Assembly (NCBI GenBank): GCA_013823135.1
Contig: PNLP01000011.1
Span: 1-64,000 of the forward strand
Reading direction: 5' to 3'
DNA from: Planctomycetaceae bacterium
GTDB taxonomy: Bacteria; Planctomycetota; Planctomycetia; Gemmatales; Gemmataceae
DNA length: 64,000 nucleotides
Part shown: positions 30,888 to 38,130 of the stretch, piece after piece
How the letters are laid out: the number at the start of each line of letters is the position of its first letter
Position numbering within the stretch: position 1 is the first letter of the stretch
Made by a program: the position numbers and the translations under genes
The notes under the pieces: generated by a model
Databases searched by the model: none
Told to the model about the DNA's origin: nothing
Seen by the model: the letters and a program-made list of their open reading frames with translations, nothing else

Positions 30888-31505
30888 TCACGCCTTGCTG
30901 GTGAGACCCTTCAGTTCGCCGATCGACTCATCGAGCAAACGACGGTGATCGTCGACCGAAATCGTCCGCTGAAGCGCTTTCTCGGACATCAACGCGGCGA
31001 GCTTGACAGCTTGCTCGTAGATTTCCTTGAGAGCCGCGTCCTTGGCGGCTTCGATTTCACGCTTCGCACGATCCCGTTCTGCTGCGGCGTCTTTGACTCC
31101 AGTCTCACGCTCCGATGTTTTGAGTGCATCGGCATCGCGGCGAGCTTCGTCCAGCATTCCCTTCACCTGAAGGGCCGCTGCGTCGAGTTGTTTCTTTGCC
31201 TCGACCAGCGCAGTCTTGGCGTCTTCGCGATCCTTGCGGGCTTCATCGAGCGCCCCGCGAATGTTGACCTCACGCTTCTCCAGACCTTCCTTGATGGCTG
31301 GCCAGGCGAACTTACTGAGGATCGCAATGAGAAGCCCGAAGACAATCAGCGTGTAGATACCAAGGTCGTAACGCTTGATCCCGGTGAAATCGAGACCGCC
31401 CTTCGCTTCGCCTGCCGGTGCAGCGCTTGCGAAAACGGGAACGTCAACCAGCAACACGGCAATCGCCGCGATCACAAACAATCGGCAAGTAAGGGAGAAT
31501 CGCAT
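30888..31505 (-). CDS. atpF: ATP synthase Fo b subunit with N-terminal signal peptide
   Basis: ATG 31505 gives 205 residues, longer than the usual ~160. It opens with an extra hydrophobic segment that looks like a cleavable signal (RLFVIAAIAVLLVDVPVFAS, then AAPAGEAKGG). Next come the true membrane anchor (YTLIVFGLLIAILSKFAWPA) and a long charged coiled-coil (EARKDREDAKTALVEAKKQL ... AERDRAKREIEAAKDAALKE), the peripheral stalk. The end LMSEKALQRTISVDDHRRLL is typical. A signal peptide on a b subunit is uncommon outside a few phyla. Confidence 0.93.
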   Translation of the reverse strand: MRFSLTCRLFVIAAIAVLLVDVPVFASAAPAGEAKGGLDFTGIKRYDLGIYTLIVFGLLIAILSKFAWPAIKEGLEKREVNIRGALDEARKDREDAKTALVEAKKQLDAAALQVKGMLDEARRDADALKTSERETGVKDAAAERDRAKREIEAAKDAALKEIYEQAVKLAALMSEKALQRTISVDDHRRLLDESIGELKGLTSKA

Positions 31506-31527
31506 GGAGTACAGCCTCCTCAGGAGT

Positions 31528-31603
31528 TCCACGTTCCGAGTTTCACGTTCCAAGTTGAAAACAGCAGGTTCTGGTTTTTAACTTGGAACCTGGAACTTGG
31601 AAC
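31528..31603. repeat. ACGTTCCAAGTT-type inverted repeat between atpE and atpF
   Basis: Copies of CACGTTCC.AGTT and CACGTTCCAAGTTGAAA on the left are answered by TTAACTTGGAACCTGGAACT on the right, giving an imperfect dyad across nearly the full atpE-atpF spacer. It belongs to none of the other repeat families seen in this window. Confidence 0.6.
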
Positions 31604-31610
31604 CACGCGA

Positions 31611-31898
31611 TCACAGGAACACGAGAGCCAGGCAGAGGACGAGGGCAATAATCCCAGCCCCTTCGACCAGACCGGCGAGGATGAACATGGCACCTTGAAT
31701 CGCTCCGGCCTGTTCTGGCTGGCGAGCAATGCCGCCGAGGGCCGCGTAGCCGACGAGGCCAATGCCGATGCCAATGCCGATAATCGCCAGACCCATCCCG
31801 ATACCAGCTCCAAGGCCAGCACCTTCAGCAGCGAACAGCGGAGTCGCGCTTGCGAGAACTCCGAGCAAAGCAACCAACAGCAGGTTCGAGAATCGCAT
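31611..31898 (-). CDS. atpE: ATP synthase Fo c subunit (proteolipid) with signal peptide
   Basis: 95 residues. The first about 23 (MRFSNLLLVALLGVLASATP followed by LFAAEG) look like a cleavable signal. The mature part is a standard helical hairpin: GAGIGMGLAIIGIGIGIGLV, loop ARQPEQ, and AMFILAGLVEGAGIIALVLC with the ion-carrying Glu in LVEGAG. The residue after this Glu is Gly rather than Ser or Thr, which argues against the sodium-binding signature and for proton coupling. It forms the rotor ring in the membrane. Confidence 0.95.
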   Translation of the reverse strand: MRFSNLLLVALLGVLASATPLFAAEGAGLGAGIGMGLAIIGIGIGIGLVGYAALGGIARQPEQAGAIQGAMFILAGLVEGAGIIALVLCLALVFL

Positions 31899-31958
31899 CG
31901 TCGGAATCCTCCAAAAATCGGTTGGGTGAAGTTTCGTGAAATCTCTCAGCGTCGCGAA

Positions 31959-32861
31959 TCAGTGCGGCGGGTGTTTCGCAAGTCCGATGAACACAGCCGT
32001 CAAGAACGTAAAGATGAACGCCTGCAAGCCCGCGATGAATAGTTCCAACAGGCTCAAGGCGGTCACCAGTGCGACGCTGAACGGCATGATGCACCAGTAC
32101 AACCAGTCTTTCCCCTTCGCGATCGGGATCTGATACATCGGATCAGAAACCAACGCGATGAAGAACAGAATCATGAACAAGACGGTGTGCCCGGCCAACA
32201 TATTGGCAAACAACCGGACGGCCAACACACCGACCCGAATGAACGCCGTAGCGTATTCAAGGATCGCCATGCCGAAGGTGATGCCAAAGCCCATCAACTT
32301 CATGAACCCGCCGCCTTCGAGTTCAATGTGCGGGATGAACGTCTTCAGGTAACCGCCGACGCCATTCGACTTGATCCCCGAAATGTGGATCACGAAAAAG
32401 CTCACCAGCGCCAGAGCAGCGGTCACCATAATCGAGGCTGTCGGCGAGCCAAGGAACGGGATCATCCCGATCAGGTTCATCGAGAAGATGAACAGGAACA
32501 ACGTGGTAAGGTATGGCAGGAAGCCGATGGCATCGTGTTCGCCAACGCCAGGGCGGGCGATCTTGTCACGCACAAAGAACAGCAGGCTTTCGATCAGGTT
32601 CCAGAGCTTGCCGCGGGGCGGCTCACCGCTCTTCATCTTCTGCCCGAGCCAGATCATCGAGATGCCAACCGCAACCGCGCTGATGGTCATCAAGAAGATG
32701 AACTTCAGGGGCAAGCCGTGCCATTCGAGATCATGGATCGTGATGCCAGCAGTCGGGAAAATCTCAATGTGGTCGCTATCAACGACGTGCGCGAACGGGT
32801 CGATCTTCGCCTTGACTTCGGCGGATGCCGCTTGTTCGGTTGTCGTCGCTGCTGCCGCCAT
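31959..32861 (-). CDS. atpB: ATP synthase Fo a subunit
   Basis: 300 residues with five to six membrane helices. The essential arginine lies in AVRLFANMLAGHTVLFMILF. The end SLLELFIAGLQAFIFTFLTA provides the second half-channel. A polar N-terminal tail of about 45 residues (MAAAATTTEQAASAEVKAKI ...) precedes the first helix. It makes the stator path for protons against the c-ring. It is third in the operon after the two small membrane proteins. Confidence 0.95.
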   Translation of the reverse strand: MAAAATTTEQAASAEVKAKIDPFAHVVDSDHIEIFPTAGITIHDLEWHGLPLKFIFLMTISAVAVGISMIWLGQKMKSGEPPRGKLWNLIESLLFFVRDKIARPGVGEHDAIGFLPYLTTLFLFIFSMNLIGMIPFLGSPTASIMVTAALALVSFFVIHISGIKSNGVGGYLKTFIPHIELEGGGFMKLMGFGITFGMAILEYATAFIRVGVLAVRLFANMLAGHTVLFMILFFIALVSDPMYQIPIAKGKDWLYWCIMPFSVALVTALSLLELFIAGLQAFIFTFLTAVFIGLAKHPPH

Positions 32862-32941
32862 CGCCGCACCTCACGACCCGGTTTTGTCCGTGGCCGGCAC
32901 AAGCCGGCAAATCTTACCCGAGAGAGAAGCTGACTTACGCC

Positions 32942-33340
32942 TTACTGCCCGCCTGACTCTCGCCGCATCATCTTCGAACCGATTAACGCTACTTCAACAG
33001 CCAACGTTGTCAGATACGCTCCCAGCACCCAACCAAAAAACACCAGAGGTTGAGCTCGGAACGTCTCGCCCGCTGCGAAGAACACAACCACCGCGCCGCC
33101 GAACCCAATCAGCACCCGCACGAACGTTCCAGAAAACAGCACCGCTACTTGCACGAATGCCGAGGCCTTTGCTGATCGTTCCGCGATCACAAGGGTCGTG
33201 ATCCCGACAGGCACCGTCAGGCCCAAGGCAACCGCAGCACAGAGCCAGTGGTATGGGCCATGCCACTGTGCCAGAGGAGTCGCTATCGCGACTGCGACGA
33301 TCAAGGGCGCGCCAAGCAGAATCGCGATCTGTCGGATCAC
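32942..33340 (-). CDS. Small membrane protein at the head of the atp operon (AtpI-like position)
   Basis: 132 residues with four predicted helices (IAILLGAPLIVAVAIATPLA, YHWLCAAVALGLTVPVGITT, VAVLFSGTFVRVLIGFGGAV, VFFGWVLGAYLTTLAVEVAL). Its ATG overlaps the stop of the preceding gene (ATGA), so translation is coupled. The place, size and topology match the second AtpI/UncI-type protein of many atp operons, thought to help c-ring assembly or ion supply. Sequence similarity itself is weak by eye. Confidence 0.7.
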   Translation of the reverse strand: MIRQIAILLGAPLIVAVAIATPLAQWHGPYHWLCAAVALGLTVPVGITTLVIAERSAKASAFVQVAVLFSGTFVRVLIGFGGAVVVFFAAGETFRAQPLVFFGWVLGAYLTTLAVEVALIGSKMMRRESGGQ

Positions 33341-33600
33341 GTCCTGCTCCCCGAGCTTTCATTGGGTGGTTTCGGCAGCTTTTTTGCTGACAAAACTTTC
33401 GCCATCTGCGTCAGATGGAAGAAAGAAACCACAAGCCCGAGGAGTGTCAGCCCAATTGTAAAGCCGGGCATCGTTCCCAGGAAATAGTCGAGAATCAGGC
33501 CGAGAATGGCGAAGGAAGCCATCTCTGAACCCGCCATCAAAAAACCGAGCGGCATGCTCGGTCCATTTTTTGGCCCATCCGACGGTAACCCGGCGGACAT
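33337..33600 (-). CDS. AtpZ/AtpI-family small membrane protein
   Basis: ATG 33600 gives 87 residues; a TTG at 33624 is an alternative. After a polar N-terminus it has two helices (MASFAILGLILDYFLGTMPG, FTIGLTLLGLVVSFFHLTQM) with the LDYFLGT.PGFTI..TLLG..V..F.L pattern of AtpZ-like proteins. In that family the loop DxxxGT.P is conserved. It is the first gene of the operon. AtpZ has been linked to Ca/Mg transport or ATP synthase assembly in other bacteria; here the role is inferred from place and pattern. Confidence 0.8.
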   Translation of the reverse strand: MSAGLPSDGPKNGPSMPLGFLMAGSEMASFAILGLILDYFLGTMPGFTIGLTLLGLVVSFFHLTQMAKVLSAKKLPKPPNESSGSRT

Positions 33601-34361
33601 TGGGGTGGCCCGTGTGCTAACCAATTCCGGGATGACGTAACGAAGGCGTATTGTGCCCAGTCAGCGAGCGAAGTCAACCGGCATCTCGTGAAAAAAATCA
33701 CAAGCTTTCAACGTGTGATGCAAGTGTAATTTGAGTAAGAACTAATGTCAGACGGGCTCGGCAAGGGATTTTGCAGATTTGCGATGCGATTGATCCCATT
33801 CGGTGCGTAAAAACGGCGAGATGTCACCGTTTTGCCCATCGTCGGAGCACCGGAGTTCAGGGATTGTTCCCCGGTAGTGTCGAGGAAGATATCGGGTTGC
33901 TCTTCCGCTGGCAGATCATCCGCTCATCACGACAACTCGCCTTTCGCGGAGTATTTTGTTACTGCCAGTTCGGGTAATACCGTCGCCGAGCAGGATGGAT
34001 TCGGACTGAACCACCAAATCGCGTTGACACGCCGCGTCGGAAAAATTTAGTATGGAGGTGTCGATTGGGTTGTCAGTTACGTCTAATTGCTCGCTGAGCC
34101 ATTCGCGTGCTGATCGCAGGACACCCTCTGAAATTGAGGTATCCTCACCTGACTGAAATTGTGTCGGGTGTTTCGACACTTCGATCCGGCCGTATATTGT
34201 TTCACTCAATATAATGGTCGGAATGTCCGCTGGGGCGAAGGCTCGCTCCCCTCTCGGGATGGATTCCGGAACTGCCAGGAAGGCCACTGTTTGAGCACGG
34301 ACGCAAGTGTCCGTAAACATCCCAGATACGTCGTTGCCCGATGCGAGGGAGTGGCCTCCCG
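33601..34361. other. A+T-richer gap between the atp operon and the DUF4912 gene
   Basis: About 760 bases, clearly richer in A+T than the rest of the window around 33640-34060. It must hold the atp promoter (minus strand) and the DUF4912 promoter (plus strand). A minus-strand frame at 33916-34320 (134 codons) includes a protein-like run (SEGVLRSAREWLSEQLDVTD) but has unbiased third codon positions and no recognisable domain, so I do not call it a gene with confidence. Confidence 0.4.
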
Positions 34362-35681
34362 ATGAACACTGCTGGTCTTCTGAACGATCGGCCGAAAACG
34401 GAGTTGGCCAAATTGGCTAACCGTCGGGGCATTCGCGGCTGGGAGACGATGAACAAGGGGGAGTTAATTAAGGCTCTATCCCGACCTGTCACCGCCAAGC
34501 CCGGGGCCAAGGTGTCCAAACCGAATCCGATTAGCAAAACTCCGAAACCAGCTCCACGCTCCGCCAAACCCGCGGCCCGTGTTGTTCAACCTGTTGCCAA
34601 AACACTGGCCAAGCCCCTTCCGAAGCCTGCCGCGAAATCCGCCGCCAAGGTGACGAAGCCGGTAGCGAAGCCGAGCCCGGCGCCAGCCCCGCGAATCACG
34701 ACTCCCGCCGTTGCCGCTCGCGCATCAACGCCGGTTTCGAGCACGGCTCGTGCGGCTACGCCCTCGAAGCCCGCTACCAGTAAACCCGAAACTGCGCCCT
34801 CTGGCAAGAACGGCGCTGCAAAATCGACCAGCAAGGAATCGCCCCGCGATCCTGTGGCGAAGTCGCCAGTGAGTGGGCCAAGTAAGGATCGCATCTTCAT
34901 TGCGGTCCCTGATCCACACTGGCTCCACGTAATCTGGGAACTGACAGCACAGTCGGTGCAACGGGCTGAAGCCGCCCTCAAGCAGGATTGGTACGGCGCA
35001 CGGCTCATCATTCGTCTGTCGGACGTGACCAGTCACGACACGACGAGTACGTCCGAAACTCCAATCCGCGACATCGTGGTCGAGAACGACTGTAACACGT
35101 GGTACATCAACGTTCCACAACCGCCACGTCAGTATCGGGCCGACATCGGCTACATCTCCCGCCGTGGTGACTTCTTCCCGCTGGCGAAGTCGAACGTTGC
35201 TACGCCACCGAAAGCCGGCAGTTCCGAGGCGCTTGACCCAGCCTGGAACCTTGGTGACGCCAAGCAGGCCGAGCGCACTCTGGCTCGGTCGTCGGGCTTC
35301 GAATCGGCAGGTAACCCGGAACTGCGCGAGTTCTTTGAAGAGCGACTCAAGCGGTCGCTGGGAGCTCCGAAGGAAACAGGTTTCGGTAGTGGTGCCACCC
35401 CACCGGGAAGCCTGAAGAAGTTCTTCTTCGACATCGACGCCCGGCTTGTGGTGTTCGGCCGCACCGACCCGACCGCTCACCTGACGCTGGGCAACGACCC
35501 CGTGTCGCTGAAGTCGGACGGGACCTTTGCGATGTGGTTCAGCCTGCCGGACAGCCGACAGATCATCCCTGCTGTTGCCACGTCGTCGGATGGAGTCGAA
35601 GAGCGAACCATCGTGTTGGCCGTTGAGCGGAACACGAAGTACCTCGATCCGATGATCCACGACCACATGAACGAGGTTTGA
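34362..35681 (+). CDS. DUF4912 protein with SAP/Rho-N-like N-terminus and basic linker
   Basis: 439 residues from ATG 34362. Residues 1-40 (LNDRPKTELAKLANRRGIRG, then WETMNKGELIKALSR) look like a SAP or Rho-N-type helical nucleic-acid-binding module. Residues 45-165 are a low-complexity Lys/Pro/Ala linker. From about residue 173 (KDRIFIAVPDPHWLHVIWEL) a DUF4912 domain follows, with ENDCNTWYINVPQPPRQYRA and YISRRGDFFPLAKSN. The C-terminal part (FFFDIDARLVVFGRTDPTAH) is a beta-sandwich often seen with DUF4912. The partner is unknown, but the two N-terminal features suggest binding to RNA or DNA. A clean terminator follows. Confidence 0.85.
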   Translation: MNTAGLLNDRPKTELAKLANRRGIRGWETMNKGELIKALSRPVTAKPGAKVSKPNPISKTPKPAPRSAKPAARVVQPVAKTLAKPLPKPAAKSAAKVTKPVAKPSPAPAPRITTPAVAARASTPVSSTARAATPSKPATSKPETAPSGKNGAAKSTSKESPRDPVAKSPVSGPSKDRIFIAVPDPHWLHVIWELTAQSVQRAEAALKQDWYGARLIIRLSDVTSHDTTSTSETPIRDIVVENDCNTWYINVPQPPRQYRADIGYISRRGDFFPLAKSNVATPPKAGSSEALDPAWNLGDAKQAERTLARSSGFESAGNPELREFFEERLKRSLGAPKETGFGSGATPPGSLKKFFFDIDARLVVFGRTDPTAHLTLGNDPVSLKSDGTFAMWFSLPDSRQIIPAVATSSDGVEERTIVLAVERNTKYLDPMIHDHMNEV

Positions 35682-35690
35682 CTCATTGAG

Positions 35691-35719
35691 GCCCACCCAT
35701 CGCAACGGGTGGGCTTTTT
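35691..35719 (+). terminator. Rho-independent terminator after the DUF4912 gene
   Basis: GCCCACCC and GGGTGGGC pair perfectly around ATCGCAAC and are followed by TTTTT. It lies ten bases past the stop codon and only nine bases before the ATG of the apbE-like gene, so that gene must either have a promoter in the DUF4912 coding end, start further downstream (ATG 35812), or depend on read-through. Confidence 0.92.
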
Positions 35720-35727
35720 GTTTTCAC

Positions 35728-36801
35728 ATGCTTGATCTCTTCTTCACAGTTGCGGACGAACCCGCGGCCCTAACCGGTGAGTTTGTTCTCGTTCGCGTGA
35801 GCCGTCGGGCGATGGCCACGACGTTCGAAATCGCAATTCCAGTTGGTGCGCATCCTGAACCAATCGCCGCAGCCACAGCGGCGCTCGATCTCATCGACGA
35901 ACTTGAAGACCAAATGACTGTTTACCGCGAAGACTCAGAAGTCTCGCGGCTCAACGCCGTCGCATCCGATCGACCTGTTGAAGTGGAATCACAGCTCTTC
36001 GAGTTGTTCACACGCTGCGGGGGCTGGACACATGAAACCGAGGGCGCATTCGACATTGCCACCGGCGCGATCATCAAGGAATGGGGCTTCTTTCGACGGG
36101 AGGGCCGCGTGCCGTCGCCACTGGAACGGATCGAGGCGATGCATCGCACGGGCTTCCGCCACGTCATGCTGAATCCCGAGACGCGAACGGTGAAGTATCG
36201 CGTGCCGGGGCTGGAGATCAATCTTGGTGCAGTGGGGAAAGGATACGCTCTCGACCGCGCGGCCCACTTGCTGCGTACCGAGTGGGGCGTCACCTCGGCA
36301 TTACTCCACGGTGGCGGCAGCAGTGTGTACGCCATCGGTGGCCCACCGGGCGACCCGCGTGGCTGGCCGATTCGACTTCGACACCCGTCGGACACGAACA
36401 CTTCCCTGGGGACCGTATACTTACGAAATCGCGGACTTGGAACCTCAGCGGCCACCTTTCAGTTCTTCGAGTATAAAGGCCAGAAGCTCGGGCATTTACT
36501 CGACCCACGAATCGGTTGGCCAGCACAGGGGATTCAAAGCACGTCGGTGACAGCAACCACGGCTGCGGAAGCCGATGCGATGTCTACCGCCGCGTTCGTG
36601 CTGGGCATGGCTGGAACCGAGAAGTTGCTCCGGCTGAAGCCCGGCCTTGGCGCTGTGATGCTGGCAGACTTGGCGAGCGGTGGGTGTCAACCCACTGTTC
36701 TTACGGGGAAGGAGCAACCGGCTGACGCCGACCGCTCACCTCGAACATTCAACCTCGCTCCGGAATCGTATTCTCCCGCCCACGCGGACAGTCACACATG
36801 A
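35728..36801 (+). CDS. FAD:protein FMN transferase (ApbE family)
   Basis: 357 residues from ATG 35728; ATG 35812, inside the conserved RRAMATTFEI motif, would remove a strand. The family motifs are clear: RRAMATTFEIAI, GAFDIATGAIIKEWGFF, LEINLGAVGKGYALDRAAHL, LLHGGGSSVYAIGG, GHLLDPRIGWPA, and TATTAAEADAMSTAAFVLGM for metal and FAD binding. ApbE proteins attach FMN to Thr/Ser of redox proteins such as RnfG/NqrC or act on related flavoproteins. No signal peptide or lipobox is seen, so a cytoplasmic or atypically exported form is likely. The stop overlaps the next start (ATGA), so it is coupled to the DoxX-like gene. Confidence 0.9.
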   Translation: MLDLFFTVADEPAALTGEFVLVRVSRRAMATTFEIAIPVGAHPEPIAAATAALDLIDELEDQMTVYREDSEVSRLNAVASDRPVEVESQLFELFTRCGGWTHETEGAFDIATGAIIKEWGFFRREGRVPSPLERIEAMHRTGFRHVMLNPETRTVKYRVPGLEINLGAVGKGYALDRAAHLLRTEWGVTSALLHGGGSSVYAIGGPPGDPRGWPIRLRHPSDTNTSLGTVYLRNRGLGTSAATFQFFEYKGQKLGHLLDPRIGWPAQGIQSTSVTATTAAEADAMSTAAFVLGMAGTEKLLRLKPGLGAVMLADLASGGCQPTVLTGKEQPADADRSPRTFNLAPESYSPAHADSHT

Positions 36802-38063
36802 ATTCTCCTATCCCGCTCGCGGTCATCTACGCGGGGCTTGCCGGCACCGTACTCGCACTCATCATTGCGACCGCTCAGCAGAAGTGGTCGTGTAAGGTCT
36901 TCTTCCTCCTCGCGCTGCGTCTGGCCATTGGCTGGCACTTCATGTTCGAGGGGTTCCACAAGATCCACTCGACGTACACAGGGCCGACCGACACGAACCG
37001 CCCGTTCACGAGCGAACCGTACTTCAAGGTTGCTCCGGGACCAATCGGCGAGAAGATGCGGAAGCAGTTCGGCGACCCCGCTGTGACCATCGCTGACAAG
37101 GTGAAAGCACCGAAGGACACCAAGCCAGAAGCGTTCGCCAAACTGAGCGTCGAGGAACAGGCCGCAGCGTGCCCCGCTGCTGTGATTGCTCAGATCGACG
37201 CGAACGACATGAAGGACAAGGTCGAGGCAGCAGTGAAGGCCGAGGCCGCGAAGGAACTCGCTGCGATCGAGGCTGACGAGAAGAAAGCCATCGAAGCAGC
37301 GAAAACCGACGACGATAAGGCCAAGATCAAGGCCAAGGCCGACGAAGTTCGAAGTGTTGTTCAGAAGAAGGACGCGGAGTTCAAGCAAGTCGCTGCCAAA
37401 CGTATCACTGAGGCGAAGGCCGCTTACGCCCGCTGGGTATACGGCGTGGATGGCCGCCCGAGTAAGGTGAAGATCATCAGCACGGGTGATGTGTCGTTGA
37501 CCGCTCCGCAGCGACTCGAACACATCGAATGGCTTCGCAACGAAGCGAAAGCCGTGACCGATCGTCAAGCGGTCGGGTTGGGCAACGGCTACGGCATGGA
37601 ATCCAAGCGGGGCTCCGAGGTTCGCATGGACTTCATCGCAGCCGAGGCGGATCTGGCGAAGGACGCGAACGGCTTCATCGCTGAGTTGCAGAAAGAGTTG
37701 AACGGTGGCACCGCAATCGAGGAACCCGTTCAACTCTCAACAGGTCAGAAGCTCGACAAGTTCACGATGTGGTTCCTTGTCACGGTCGGGGCGTTCATCA
37801 TGGGCGGGTTCCTGACACGTCTCTCATGTGTGATGGCGGCGGGGTTCCTCGTCATGACTTACCTCGCACACCCGGCGTTCCCGTGGTATCCGCTGCCACC
37901 AAACACCGAGGGCAACCCAGTGTTCATCAACAAGAACATCATCGAGTGCCTCGCGCTGCTGGCGTTGGCGTGTATGCCGACGGGCCGCTGGCTCGGCATT
38001 GACGCGGTGATTCATCGCGTGATCTGCGGCAAGGAAGAAACAGCACCGCCCGCGACGACCTGA
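36798..38063 (+). CDS. DoxX-like membrane protein with a long charged helical insertion
   Basis: 421 residues. Two N-terminal helices (IPLAVIYAGLAGTVLALIIA, VFFLLALRLAIGWHFMFEGF) and two or three C-terminal ones (FTMWFLVTVGAFIMGGFLTR, LSCVMAAGFLVMTYLAH, ECLALLALACMPTGRWLGI) match the DoxX family, where R.A.GW.F...G..K is typical. Between them, about residues 80-230 form a Lys/Glu/Ala-rich helical region (KVEAAVKAEAAKELAAIEAD, EKKAIEAAKTDDDKAKIKAK) absent from ordinary DoxX proteins. It is translationally coupled to the ApbE gene and followed 67 bases later by an oxidoreductase, suggesting a redox-related envelope function. Confidence 0.82.
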   Translation: MNSPIPLAVIYAGLAGTVLALIIATAQQKWSCKVFFLLALRLAIGWHFMFEGFHKIHSTYTGPTDTNRPFTSEPYFKVAPGPIGEKMRKQFGDPAVTIADKVKAPKDTKPEAFAKLSVEEQAAACPAAVIAQIDANDMKDKVEAAVKAEAAKELAAIEADEKKAIEAAKTDDDKAKIKAKADEVRSVVQKKDAEFKQVAAKRITEAKAAYARWVYGVDGRPSKVKIISTGDVSLTAPQRLEHIEWLRNEAKAVTDRQAVGLGNGYGMESKRGSEVRMDFIAAEADLAKDANGFIAELQKELNGGTAIEEPVQLSTGQKLDKFTMWFLVTVGAFIMGGFLTRLSCVMAAGFLVMTYLAHPAFPWYPLPPNTEGNPVFINKNIIECLALLALACMPTGRWLGIDAVIHRVICGKEETAPPATT

Positions 38064-38130
38064 CATTACGCCGCTTGCGGCATCGCACAACCTTGACGAC
38101 AATACAGACACACCCTCCCGGAGTGGATAC

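Noticed and set aside
33916..34320. Minus-strand 134-codon frame upstream of the DUF4912 gene
   Set aside because: Third codon positions show no GC bias, there is no clear ribosome binding site, and no domain is visible. It was left as part of the intergenic description.
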